Numbered from the stretch's first letter, positions 12,718 through 21,882 are shown. The stretch: DNA of 64,000 nt from Micromonospora phaseoli (GCF_900109115.1 NZ_FNYV01000003.1:462843-526842), one strand, 5' to 3'. Made by a program: numbers and translations. The notes: generated by a model from the letters alone, not told the origin.

Positions 12718-13946
12718 GAGTCATCCTCCATCGCTCGCTCGGACGTTGTACGAGCACCAGACCCGACCGCCGACGCGGATGCGACGCCGCCGGACGGGGG
12801 CGGCTCGGCAGCCGGCGCGGCGTTCGGCGTGACCGCGAACCGGTCCGGCCGGAAGGGGGCGAGCAGCGGATCAGCGCCGCCACCGGTGATCAGGTCGGTG
12901 ATCAGGTCCGCGGTGACCGGGGTCAGCACGATCCCGTGCCGGTGGTGACCGGTGGCGACCAGCACGTCCGGTTGACCCGGCAGCGGACCCAGGATCGGGG
13001 CGTTGTCCGGCGTACCGGGGCGCAGTCCGGCCAGCGTCTCCACAAGGTCGTACTCGGCGAGTTCGGGCACCAGATCGACTGCCGCTCGCAGCAGCCGCAG
13101 CACCGCGCCCGCGCAGACACCCAGGTCGGAGCGCTCCTCGACGGTGGCGCCAACCACCACCTCACCGCTGTCTCGCGGGACGAGATACACGTGCTCGCCG
13201 TCGGCATACCCCCGCACGACGTGCCGGAAGCCCGGCGGACCTCCATCGGGTGTACGCAGCCGCAACACCTGACCCTTCACCGGCCGGACCGGCAGCCCGG
13301 TCAGGGCGGCGGCGCCGCAGCCGGCCGCGACCACGGTCACGCCCGCCGTCACGTCGCGCAGCCGGCGCACCGGCTCGCTGACCAGCACCGCGCCGGCTCG
13401 CTCTGCCGCGAGCCGCAGCGCCGGCACCAGTCGACGCGGGTCGACCTGGTGGTCGGTGGGGGCGAGCGCGCCACCCCGCACCCGGGGAGCCAGCGCCGGC
13501 TCGCGCTCACGCAGCTGCGAGGGACGCAGCGGCGTCACCGGCAGCCCCAACCCCTGCTGGTACGCCCACAGCCGGCGCGCCTCGGCCAGATCGTCCGCGG
13601 TGAGCCCGACCACCAGCGTGCCCTCGGTCCGGTAGCCGATGTCCACACCGGTCGCCTCGGCCAGCTCGGCAGCGAATCCGGGCCACCGGGCGGCGGATTC
13701 GGTGAGCAGACCGGTCAGCTCCCGCTCGCCGAAGTACGCCTCGGCCACCGGCGCCAGCATCCCGGCGGCGACGTGCGAGGCACCCGACCCGGGCGCCGGA
13801 TCATGCACCACCACCCGCATCCCGCGCGCCGCGCACCGCCACGCGATCGCCAGCCCCACCGGCCCCGCCCCCACCACCACCACATCTGGTGTAAGGAAGG
13901 GCCCCTTGTTAACGCCTCCGGTAGAGGAAGGGCCCCCTGTTAACAC
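12708..13946 (-). CDS. thiO: Glycine oxidase ThiO
   Basis: FAD enzyme that oxidises glycine to dehydroglycine for thiazole formation. The dinucleotide-binding motif VVVVGAGPVGLAIAWRCA opens the protein, followed by DPAPGSGASHVAAGMLAPVAEA, GGALAPTDHQVDPRRLVPAL and the C-terminal VATGHHRHGIVLTPVTADL. From the GTG at 13946 it is 412 residues, but the first 20 are coded by the 19-12-19 repeat element that overlaps the end of thiE. Starts at GTG codons 13883-13874, right at the FAD motif, are alternatives without a good ribosome site. The family assignment is secure; the N-terminus is not. Confidence 0.93.
13895..13944. repeat. 19-12-19 repeat element, copy A
   Basis: Two 19-bp units, GGAAGGGCCCCTTGTTAAC at 13895 and a near-identical one at 13926, separated by the 12-bp spacer GCCTCCGGTAGA. 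Each unit holds a GGGCCC palindrome and a GTTAAC palindrome. It covers the thiE stop codon and the apparent thiO start. Copy B lies at 14740 in the opposite orientation. Confidence 0.9.
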
Positions 13947-14566
13947 GAGAGCCCCCGGAGCAACTCGACGGCGGCGCGGGCCGGGTCGGCCGCAGCGGAA
14001 AGCGCACCGACCACCGCCACCCCGTACGCCCCGGCGGCCCGCAGCTCGGGCACCGCCGCAGCTGTCACTCCCCCGATCGCGATGACCGGCACGTCGACCG
14101 CCTCCGCCACCGCCTGTACACCGGCCGCCCCGATCTCCGGCGGCAGCCCGCTCTTGGTGGTGGTGGCGTAGCAGGGGCCCACACCCAGGTACGTCGCGCC
14201 GGCGGACACCGCCTCGACGGCCGTTCCCGGATACCGCGCGGTGGCGCCCAGCACGGCGGTCGGACCGAGTACCTGTCGGGCCGCCGTCACCGGCAGATCG
14301 TCCGCGCCCACGTGACCGCCAGCCGCCCTCGCCGCCAACGCCACATGCAGCCGGTCGTTGACCAGGCAGGTCACCCCGTAGGGCGCGGTGAGCCTGACCA
14401 CCCGCTGGGTCAGGTCGTACGCCTCGCGGTCGGTCGCGGTCTCCGCTACCCGGACCTGCACCACCAGTTCGGCACGAGCCACCGGCAGCACGGCTGCCAG
14501 CACGGCGAGCGGATCCCGTCCGGGCCGGGTGTCGGTGATCAGATGCAGTCGCCCCAGGGACGGCAT
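13940..14566 (-). CDS. thiE: Thiamine-phosphate synthase ThiE
   Basis: 208-residue TIM-barrel enzyme that joins HMP-pyrophosphate and thiazole phosphate to thiamine phosphate. Motifs in order are LHLITDTRPGRDP, LVVQVRVAET, CLVNDRLHVALAA, GGHVGADDLPV, YLGVGPCYATTTKSGLPP and IAIGGVTAAA. The ATG at 14566 has GGAGG within the 3' end of a TPP riboswitch. It is the first gene of the seven-gene operon. The TAA stop is supplied by the GTTAAC of repeat copy A. The canonical substrate-site pattern makes this the likely main synthase, with the TenI-like gene as the divergent copy. Confidence 0.95.
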   Translation of the reverse strand: MPSLGRLHLITDTRPGRDPLAVLAAVLPVARAELVVQVRVAETATDREAYDLTQRVVRLTAPYGVTCLVNDRLHVALAARAAGGHVGADDLPVTAARQVLGPTAVLGATARYPGTAVEAVSAGATYLGVGPCYATTTKSGLPPEIGAAGVQAVAEAVDVPVIAIGGVTAAAVPELRAAGAYGVAVVGALSAAADPARAAVELLRGLSC

Positions 14567-14572
14567 GGCGGT

Positions 14573-14668
14573 ACTCCTCCCTGCGCCGGCATTACCCGGA
14601 TCAGGTTCGACGGTCGGGGGCTCTCAGCCCCCCTCTCAGCCCGGTCGACCGGGCTCCCGTGGGTCACT
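14573..14668 (-). promoter_or_regulatory. TPP riboswitch upstream of thiE
   Basis: The minus strand carries the conserved thi-box elements in order: a GGGAGCCCGGTC...GGGCTGAGAG arm, a GGGGGCTGAGAGCCCCC hairpin, then GTCGAACCTGATCCGGGTA, ATGCCGGCGCAGGGAGG. The aptamer end merges with the ribosome site of thiE, so thiamine pyrophosphate binding probably blocks translation initiation. It begins a few bases after the predicted transcription start. Confidence 0.95.
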
Positions 14669-14676
14669 TGCGTGTC

Positions 14677-14705
14677 ACCGTACGACAGATCCGCCGGACT
14701 GCCAA
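14677..14705 (-). promoter_or_regulatory. Promoter of the thiamine operon
   Basis: A TTGGCA -35 box and a TACGGT -10 box are separated by exactly 17 bases. The predicted start, near 14670, places the TPP aptamer at the very 5' end of the transcript. Confidence 0.65.
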
Positions 14706-14739
14706 GGCGTGCGCCCAGCTCCGGCGTGACGGCGGATGT

Positions 14740-14789
14740 GTTAACAGGGGACCCCTGCTCTACCGGAGGCGTTAACAGGGGGCCCCTCC
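14740..14789. repeat. 19-12-19 repeat element, copy B
   Basis: GTTAACAGGGGACCCCTGC at 14740-14758, spacer TCTACCGGAGGC, then GTTAACAGGGGGCCCCTCC at 14771-14789. It is the reverse complement of copy A with the same unit and spacer lengths. It is noncoding here and lies just upstream of the thiamine operon promoter. Confidence 0.9.
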
Positions 14790-14848
14790 TTCGGCGCAGG
14801 CATGGGTGCTTTGCACCTGTCCAGACAGGAATGTCACCCGCCGTTGCC

Positions 14849-14898
14849 GAAACGTTACCAATCGAAGCCTTGCCATTAATCGATTTCAGCGGATTAAT
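14849..14898 (+). promoter_or_regulatory. AT-rich promoter/operator region of the ThuA-type gene
   Basis: In an unusually AT-rich pocket, ATTAATC (14875-14881) and GATTAAT (14892-14898) form a perfect inverted repeat. A possible promoter, TTGCCA-N17-ATTAAT (14870-14898), overlaps it. Just upstream GAAACGTTAC (14849-14858) resembles LacI-family operators centred on ACGT. Binding of a repressor is inferred only. Confidence 0.35.
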
Positions 14899-15027
14899 TT
14901 GTTCAGCGACTCGACATAATGCCGAAACGGATGCCCCGGCAAGGCGGTCCTGATCGGCTCCATCCGGGCCGGTCTTCGGCGAGCCGGCCCCCGCGACCCA
15001 AGTCCAGTGTGGACGAAGGAGACCGGT

Positions 15028-18000
15028 GTGCCTCGACCCCGCCGTGCCCGCCTACCTCTGACAGCAACCTTTCTCTCCCTCGGCCTCGCCGCGACCATGC
15101 TCTTCGGAGTCCCCGCCGCGAGCGCCGCCCCGGCCGCGAACGCGGCGCTGCCCGCGAACGCCAGGCAGGCAGCCCCCGAGGCCGCCGCCGAGCCGTTCTC
15201 GGTGCTGGTCTTCTCGAAGACCGCCGGCTTCCGACACGGCTCCATTCCGGTCGGCATCGCCGCCATCCAGCAACTCGGCGTCGAGCACGGTTTCACCGTC
15301 GACGCCACCGAGGACAGTGCCGCCTTCACCGACGCGAACCTGGCGAACTACCAGGCGGTCATCTGGCTTTCCACCACCGGTGACGTGCTCAACAACGAGC
15401 AGCAGGCGGCCTTCGAGCGCTACATCCAGGCCGGCGGCGGGTACGCCGGCATCCACGCCGCCTCCGACACCGAGTACGACTGGTCCTGGTACGGCGAACT
15501 GGTCGGCGCGTACTTCAACAGCCACCCGGCCAACCAGCAGGCGACGGTCAAGGTGGAGGATCCCGCCCACCCGTCCACCGCGGAGTTGCCGGAGCAGTGG
15601 TCCCGGTACGACGAGTGGTACAACTTCCGCACCAACCCGCGCGGCGACGTGCACGTGCTGGCCACCCTCGACGAGACCAGCTACTCCGCCGGCTCCGGCG
15701 CGATGGGCCACGACCACCCGATCGCGTGGTGCCAGGACTACGACGGTGGCCGGGCCTGGTACACCGGCGGCGGCCACACCAACGAGTCGTACGCCGAGCC
15801 GCAGTTCCTCGCCCACCTGCTCGGCGGTATCCGGACCGCAGCCGGGGTGCAGGACGCCGACTGCCGCGCCTCGCTGACCGAGAGCTTCGAGAAGGTGACG
15901 CTGGACAGCAACACCAGCAACCCGATGGAGCTGGACGTCGCACCCGACGGCCGGGTCTTCTACATCGAGCGCGACGGCCGGGTGCAGATCGTCAAGCCGG
16001 ACACCGGCAACACGGTCACCGCCATCGACCTCGACGTCTTCACCGGCAACGAGGACGGCCTGATCGGCATCCGGCTCGACCCGGACTTCGCCACCAACAA
16101 CTGGGTGTACCTGTACTACGCCCCCAACGACGGGGTCGCGCGCAACCTGCTGTCCCGGTTCACGGTGGGCGGCGACTCGATCGACGCGGCCACGGAGAAG
16201 GTCGTCCTCCAGGTCGACACGCAGCGCAACACCTGCTGCCACGCCGGTGGCACCATGACCTTCGACTCCGCCGGCAACCTCTACCTGGCCACCGGCGACA
16301 ACACCAACCCGTTCTCCTCGGACGCGTACACGCCGATCGACGAGCGGCCCGGACGAGCCGACTATGACGCGCAGCGGACCTCCGGCAACACCAACGACCT
16401 GCGCGGCAAGGTGATCCGGATCCACCCGGAGGACGACGGGACGTACACCGTCCCGGAGGGCAACCTGTTCCCGCCGGGTACGGCGCAGACCCGCCCGGAG
16501 ATCTACGCCATGGGCTTCCGGAACCCGTTCCGGATCGGCATCGACCCGAGCACCGACACCCTCTACGTCGCCGACTACGGCCCGGACGCCGCCTCGGACA
16601 ACCCGAACCGTGGCCCCCGGGGCCTGGTGGAGTGGAACATCGTCGCCGAACCCGGCAACTACGGCTGGCCGTACTGCCAGGGAAGCAACGAGGCGTACAA
16701 CGACTACCAGTTCCCGTCCGGCCCGAGCGGACCGAAGTTCGACTGCGCCGCCGTGGTGAACAACTCGCCCAACAACACCGGCCTGACCAACCTCCCACCG
16801 GCCATCCCGGCCACCGTCGACTACGGCTACAGCGGTGACCCGCGGTACCCGGAGATCGGTGGCGGCGGCGCGCCGATGGGCGGCCCCGTCTACCGGTACG
16901 ACGCCGACCTCGACTCGGACCGCAAGTGGCCGGCGTACTTCGACGGCAAGGCGCTGCTCGGCGAGTGGAACCAGTCGAAGATGTACACGATGCAGGTCAC
17001 CGGGGACGGCCAGGAACTGGTCGACATCAACCAGCTACTCACCGGGATGACCTTCATCCGCCCGATGGACTTCGAGTTCGGCCCCGACGGCGCGATGTAC
17101 CTGATCGAGTGGGGCAGCGGCTTCGGTGGCAACAACGACAACTCCGGCGTCTACCGGATCGACTACATCGCCGGTGACCGGGCACCGATCGCGGTGGCCA
17201 GTGCCGAGCCGACCTCCGGTCCGGCCCCGCTGGCCGTGGCCTTCTCCAGCGCCGGTTCCCGCGACCCGGACGGCGGCGGGTTGACCTACGCGTGGACGTT
17301 CGGCGACGGTGGCACCTCCACCGAGGCGAACCCGACCCACACGTACGCCGAGGCGGGCAACTACACCGCCCAGCTCACCGTCACCAACCCCAAGGGTCGT
17401 ACGGCGGTGGCGAACGTCCCGGTCACGGTGGGCAACACCGCCCCGACCGTGACCATCGAGTTCCCGCCGGACGGTGGCTTCTTCAACTGGGGCGACCAGG
17501 TCAAGTACACCATCAAGGTGACCGACCCGGAGGACGGGGAGATCGACTGCGACGACGTCCAGCTCCAGGTTCTCCTCGGTCACGACGAACACGCCCACCC
17601 GCTGGAGCAGCACACCGGTTGCACCGGCACGGTGCAGACCCAGCTCGCCGCCGGGCACGGCGCCGAGGCGGACGTGTTCACCGTCTTCGAGGCGACCTAC
17701 ACCGACCAGGGCGGGGTCGGCGGGGCCGGCCCGCTGACCGGTCGGGTCATCGAGATCCTCCAGCCGAAGCGCAAGCAGGCCGAGTACTTCAGCGACACCG
17801 GCCGGGCGCCGAACAGCACCGGTGGCGGTGATCCCGGTGTGCAGCGGGAGACCACCAGCGACGCTGCCGGCGGTGGCCAGAACATCGGCTTCATCGAGGA
17901 CGGTGACTGGTGGTCGGTCGTTCCGGCCGACCTGACCGAGATTGACGAGATCCGGTTCCGGGCCGCCTCGGCGGTCGACGGCGGCGTGATCGAGGTGCGG

Positions 18001-20853
18001 GCCGGCGCGGTCGACGGTCCGGTGGTCGCCTCGGCCACCGTGCCGAGCACCGGCGACTGGCAGACGTACACCGACGTCACCGCACCGGTGACCGGTGCAG
18101 CGAGCGGATCGCTGTACTTCGTGGCCCAGGACCCGGCCGGCGGCGCGGGGTCGCTTTTCAACGTCAACTGGGCGGACTTCATCGGCAAGGGCGTCACCGA
18201 CAACGCACCGCCGGTGGTCACCGCCACCGCCACCCCGGCCGGCGGCACCGCGCCGGTGACCATCGCGTTCGGCGGCACGGCCACCGATCCCGAGGGCGAC
18301 ACCCCGCTGACCTACGAGTGGGACTTCGGTGACGGTGACACGGCGGACACTCTCCAGGCCGAGCACACGTACCGCGCGCCCGGTAACTTCACCGCCACCC
18401 TGACGGTGACCGACAGCCGGGGTGCCCGGTCGTATGCCACCGTGCCGGTCCGGGTCGACTCGCCGAACACGTCCTGCCTCGGGGCACGTTCGGACGACTT
18501 CGACGGCGACACGCTCAACCGCGACCGGTGGACCAGCGTGGTGCGGGAGAACCAGCTCCTGTCCGTCTCCGACGGCGCGCTGCGACTTCCCACCGGGGTC
18601 GGTGACCTCTACGGCAGCCGCAACGACGCCACCAACCTGGTGCTCCAGCCCGCGCCGACGGGTGCCTGGCAGGCGACCACCAAGGTGACTCTCCCGGTCA
18701 CGGCCAACTACCAGCAGGCCGGCCTGCTGGTGTACGGCGACGACGACAACTACGCCAAGCTGGATCTGCTCTACAACGGCAGCCGACGGGTGGAGTTCAT
18801 CCGGGAGGACGCCGGCACGCCACGCAACGAGAGCACCGACAGCGCCGCTGCACCGGCGGGTGACACCGTCTACCTACGGGTGAGCAGCGACGGCACCGAC
18901 CTGACCGCCGCGCTCTCCGCCGACGGGCAGACCTTCACCCCGGTCGGCCGGTCCGCCGCGCTGGCCGGCATCGAGAACCCGCGGATCGGTCTGTTCGCCC
19001 TCAACGGCGGCACTGACGCGCCCGTGGTGGATGCCGCGTTCGACTGGTTCCAGGTGATACCGGACGAGCCGGCCGGCCCGGTCGACCCGTCCGACGAGTT
19101 CACCGGCATCTCGCTGGACAAGTGCCGGTGGGACGCGATCCTCCGGGAGGACCTGAGCGCCTACCGGGTCAGCGGTGGCTCGTTGCACATCGACGTGCCC
19201 AACGGTGACATCTACGGCACCAACAACACCGAGCCGACGAACTTCATCCTCCAGAACGCGCCGAGCGGCGACTGGACGATGGAGACCAAGATCGACGGCA
19301 GTCTGCTGGACGAGCAGTACCAGCAGGCCGGTCTGATCGTGTACGGCGATGACGACAACTACCTGAAGTTCGACTTCGTGGTGGACAACCAGGCCGGCCA
19401 GCCGGTGTCCCGGCGGATCGAGCTGCGCAGCGAGATCGACGGGACGATCCAGGATCCACAGCCGGGTGCGGAGAACCTGACCTCGGCCGAGTGGTATCTG
19501 CGGCTGGCCCGCACCGGTGACACCTTCACCGGGTCGTACTCGGCCGACGGCACCACCTGGACGGCCCTGACCGGGCTGACCAACGCGGCCGTGGGGGCCA
19601 CCCCGAAGGTGGGTGTGTTCACCCTCGGCGGCAACCAGACCGCCTCGAAGTCGGCGTCGTTCGACTACTTCCGGTTCTCCACCGAGGCCGGACCGGACGA
19701 CGACACCGCACCGGTCACCACGGCCGAGGTGTCCGGCACCCCGGTCGAGGGTTGGCTCACCGGCCCGGCGACTGTCACCTTGACCGCCGCCGACAACGAC
19801 GGCGGCAGCGGGGTGGCTCGCACCGAGTACCAGCTCGATGACGCCACCGCCTGGACCGCCTACACGGCACCGGTGCAGGTGACCGGGGACGGCGAGCACG
19901 AGCTGCGGTTCCGCTCGGTGGACGAGGCCGGCAACGTGGAGGAGACGAAGACGGTCGCCGTCCGAATCGACGCCACCGCGCCGGTCAGCACCGCGACGTT
20001 CGCTCCGGCGAACGACGCGGGCTGGCACGACGGCACCATCCCGGTGGTGCTCACCTCGACCGACGCCGGTTCCGGGGTGAAGCTGCTGGAGTGGTCGCTG
20101 GACGGCGGCGACTGGACGCCGTACACGGAGCCGGTGCAGATCAGTGGTGACGGGGACCACGAGCTGCTCTACCGGGCCACCGACAACGCCGGCAACGCCG
20201 AGACGCTCAAGTCGGCGGTGGTCCGGATCGACGGCACCAAGCCCACCCTGCTGGTCTCCGGCATCGCCGACGGCCAGCTCTACGGGGACAGCCAGGACGT
20301 CCGGGTGTCGTGGCAGGCGGTCGATCCGACCTCGGGCATCGCCTCAGTGGTCGGTCAACTCGACGACCGCCCGTACGTCAGCGGCACGCTCCAGGCGATG
20401 TACGAGCTGCCGCTGGGCCTGCACGAGCTGACCGTCACGGCAACCGACAAGGCGGGCAACGCCACCACCGCGTCGGTCCGCTTCTTCGTCACCACCTCGT
20501 TCCGGGACATGCAGAACCTGCTGGACCGGTTCAAGGCGACGGGCCGGCTCTCCACGAAGGCACACAACCAGTTGTCGAAACGGCTCTCCAACGCCCGTAC
20601 GGCAGAGGCGGAGGGCAACGACAAGCGGGCGATCAACCAGCTCACCGCGTTCCGGACGCTGGCCGGTGACGCTGAACTGGTCGGCGAGGCCGAGGTCCGG
20701 GACGTGCTGATCCGGGACGCCGACGCCATGATCGTCCGGCTCGGTGGCTCAGCCAGCACAGCGGGCGTACGCGCCAACGACGGTGATTCCGTCGCCGGCG
20801 CCGGCCGGCTCGGTGGTGACCCCACCCGGCTGGCTCCCGGGCGTCGCCTCTGA
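15028..20853 (+). CDS. Secreted giant ThuA / glucose-sorbosone-dehydrogenase-like multidomain protein
   Basis: 1941 residues. The GTG at 15028 follows AAGGAG and gives a signal peptide ending near ASA (residues 1-33). Domains seen in order: ThuA-like fold (about 56-275, FSKTAGFRHGSIPVG, GGGYAGIHAASDTEYDW); six-bladed PQQ-sugar-dehydrogenase-like propeller (about 285-715); PKD domain (720-800); a link domain; CBM6-like domain (910-1055); second PKD (1058-1144); two LamG/DUF1349-like beta-sandwiches (1150-1555); three Ig-like/OmpL47-type repeats with GSGVARTEYQLD-like cores (1555-1818); and a C-terminal FIMAH-type helical domain (about 1825-1905). It probably oxidises or binds extracellular carbohydrate. 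No anchor is visible. A strong terminator follows. Confidence 0.9.
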   Translation: MPRPRRARLPLTATFLSLGLAATMLFGVPAASAAPAANAALPANARQAAPEAAAEPFSVLVFSKTAGFRHGSIPVGIAAIQQLGVEHGFTVDATEDSAAFTDANLANYQAVIWLSTTGDVLNNEQQAAFERYIQAGGGYAGIHAASDTEYDWSWYGELVGAYFNSHPANQQATVKVEDPAHPSTAELPEQWSRYDEWYNFRTNPRGDVHVLATLDETSYSAGSGAMGHDHPIAWCQDYDGGRAWYTGGGHTNESYAEPQFLAHLLGGIRTAAGVQDADCRASLTESFEKVTLDSNTSNPMELDVAPDGRVFYIERDGRVQIVKPDTGNTVTAIDLDVFTGNEDGLIGIRLDPDFATNNWVYLYYAPNDGVARNLLSRFTVGGDSIDAATEKVVLQVDTQRNTCCHAGGTMTFDSAGNLYLATGDNTNPFSSDAYTPIDERPGRADYDAQRTSGNTNDLRGKVIRIHPEDDGTYTVPEGNLFPPGTAQTRPEIYAMGFRNPFRIGIDPSTDTLYVADYGPDAASDNPNRGPRGLVEWNIVAEPGNYGWPYCQGSNEAYNDYQFPSGPSGPKFDCAAVVNNSPNNTGLTNLPPAIPATVDYGYSGDPRYPEIGGGGAPMGGPVYRYDADLDSDRKWPAYFDGKALLGEWNQSKMYTMQVTGDGQELVDINQLLTGMTFIRPMDFEFGPDGAMYLIEWGSGFGGNNDNSGVYRIDYIAGDRAPIAVASAEPTSGPAPLAVAFSSAGSRDPDGGGLTYAWTFGDGGTSTEANPTHTYAEAGNYTAQLTVTNPKGRTAVANVPVTVGNTAPTVTIEFPPDGGFFNWGDQVKYTIKVTDPEDGEIDCDDVQLQVLLGHDEHAHPLEQHTGCTGTVQTQLAAGHGAEADVFTVFEATYTDQGGVGGAGPLTGRVIEILQPKRKQAEYFSDTGRAPNSTGGGDPGVQRETTSDAAGGGQNIGFIEDGDWWSVVPADLTEIDEIRFRAASAVDGGVIEVRAGAVDGPVVASATVPSTGDWQTYTDVTAPVTGAASGSLYFVAQDPAGGAGSLFNVNWADFIGKGVTDNAPPVVTATATPAGGTAPVTIAFGGTATDPEGDTPLTYEWDFGDGDTADTLQAEHTYRAPGNFTATLTVTDSRGARSYATVPVRVDSPNTSCLGARSDDFDGDTLNRDRWTSVVRENQLLSVSDGALRLPTGVGDLYGSRNDATNLVLQPAPTGAWQATTKVTLPVTANYQQAGLLVYGDDDNYAKLDLLYNGSRRVEFIREDAGTPRNESTDSAAAPAGDTVYLRVSSDGTDLTAALSADGQTFTPVGRSAALAGIENPRIGLFALNGGTDAPVVDAAFDWFQVIPDEPAGPVDPSDEFTGISLDKCRWDAILREDLSAYRVSGGSLHIDVPNGDIYGTNNTEPTNFILQNAPSGDWTMETKIDGSLLDEQYQQAGLIVYGDDDNYLKFDFVVDNQAGQPVSRRIELRSEIDGTIQDPQPGAENLTSAEWYLRLARTGDTFTGSYSADGTTWTALTGLTNAAVGATPKVGVFTLGGNQTASKSASFDYFRFSTEAGPDDDTAPVTTAEVSGTPVEGWLTGPATVTLTAADNDGGSGVARTEYQLDDATAWTAYTAPVQVTGDGEHELRFRSVDEAGNVEETKTVAVRIDATAPVSTATFAPANDAGWHDGTIPVVLTSTDAGSGVKLLEWSLDGGDWTPYTEPVQISGDGDHELLYRATDNAGNAETLKSAVVRIDGTKPTLLVSGIADGQLYGDSQDVRVSWQAVDPTSGIASVVGQLDDRPYVSGTLQAMYELPLGLHELTVTATDKAGNATTASVRFFVTTSFRDMQNLLDRFKATGRLSTKAHNQLSKRLSNARTAEAEGNDKRAINQLTAFRTLAGDAELVGEAEVRDVLIRDADAMIVRLGGSASTAGVRANDGDSVAGAGRLGGDPTRLAPGRRL

Positions 20854-20874
20854 GCGACCGTCCCGACTGAACAC

Positions 20875-20910
20875 CGAGGCCCCGTCCGGCACCAGCCGGG
20901 CGGGGCCTCG
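20875..20910 (+). terminator. Bidirectional terminator between convergent genes
   Basis: Arms 20875-20890 and 20895-20910 pair over 16 bp with one mismatch and a four-base loop. It lies between the ends of the giant secreted-protein gene and the aldo/keto reductase gene, and can serve both. Confidence 0.8.
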
Positions 20911-20922
20911 TCGGTGCGGTGG

Positions 20923-21882
20923 CTACCGGTCGAGCACCACCCGCAGGGCCTTGAGATCGGCCTCGGTGGGCTGCCAGGCACCGGCCTCGGCATTGGCGCG
21001 CACCTGCTCGGGCGTGGTGGCGCCGGCGATGACCGAGGTCACCGCCGGCTGGGCGGCCAGCCCGCCGATGGCCACGTGCAGCACCGACACGCCCCGTTGC
21101 GCGGCGTACGCCTCGAGACCCTCGATGGTGTCCCAGTCGGCGGCGGCGAGACGCTGGGCGTACCGGCCGCCCCCGGCCAGGCGGCTGCCGGCGGGTGGGG
21201 ACTCGCTGCGCTTGTACTTGCCGGTGAGCAGCCCGTTGGCCAACGGGAAGAACGGCAGCATGCCCAGGCCGAACCGCTCGCAGGCGGGCAGCACCTCGAT
21301 CTCGGCGTCCCGGTTGAGCAGGCTGTAGTGGTTCTGCGCGCTGACGAACCGGGTCAGCCCCCGGGTCTTGGCCGTCCAGTCGGCGTCGGCGATCTGCCAG
21401 CCGGCAAAGTTGGAGTTGCCCAGGTAGCGCACCTTTCCGGCGCGGACCAGGTCGTCCAGTGCGGAGAGCGTCTCGTCGATGGGGGTGCCCGGATCGGGCT
21501 CGTGGAACTGGTAGAGGTCGATGTAGTCGGTGTCCAGCCGGCGCAGCGTGGCCTCGACCGCCCGGATCACGTAGCGCCGCGAGCCGCGTACCCCGAAGTC
21601 GCGCCCGTTGCCGCCGCTCATCGACATGCCGAACTTGGTGGCCACCACCACGTCGTCGCGGCGGCCCTTGAGGGCCGCGCCGAGCTGCGCCTCCGAGGCC
21701 CCGTGCGGCTCGCCGTAGATGTCGGCGGTGTCGAAGAAGTTGATCCCGACGTCGAGGGCGGCGTCGACGACCGCGCGGGTGCCGTCGAGATCGAGTTTGC
21801 GGCCGAAGTTGTTGCAGCCGATCCCCACGACGGACACCACGAGCCCGGAGTCGCCCAGCCGGCGATAGGTCATCTCAGTCAC
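20923..21882 (-). CDS. Aldo/keto reductase
   Basis: 319-residue NADPH-type aldo/keto reductase, TIM-barrel. The catalytic tetrad is visible: Asp in NFFDTADIYG, Tyr in the same motif, Lys in VVATKFG and His in DLYQFHEPD. The C-terminal SVIAGATTPEQVRANAEA is the cofactor-binding motif. The sequence resembles the YajO/Tas-type group with GCNNFGRKLD near the start. The start may be GTG 21882 or ATG 21873; neither has a strong ribosome site. It is convergent with the secreted sugar-oxidase-like gene but not obviously linked to it. Substrate unknown. Confidence 0.92.
   Translation of the reverse strand: MTEMTYRRLGDSGLVVSVVGIGCNNFGRKLDLDGTRAVVDAALDVGINFFDTADIYGEPHGASEAQLGAALKGRRDDVVVATKFGMSMSGGNGRDFGVRGSRRYVIRAVEATLRRLDTDYIDLYQFHEPDPGTPIDETLSALDDLVRAGKVRYLGNSNFAGWQIADADWTAKTRGLTRFVSAQNHYSLLNRDAEIEVLPACERFGLGMLPFFPLANGLLTGKYKRSESPPAGSRLAGGGRYAQRLAAADWDTIEGLEAYAAQRGVSVLHVAIGGLAAQPAVTSVIAGATTPEQVRANAEAGAWQPTEADLKALRVVLDR

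Noticed and set aside
13895..14789. Short repeats with spacers as a CRISPR array
   Set aside because: Only two units per site, the spacer is 12 bp and conserved between sites, and no cas gene is present.
15028..20853. Polyketide or nonribosomal peptide megasynthase
   Set aside because: No ketosynthase, acyltransferase, adenylation or carrier motifs; the repeats are PKD, LamG-like and Ig-like extracellular modules.
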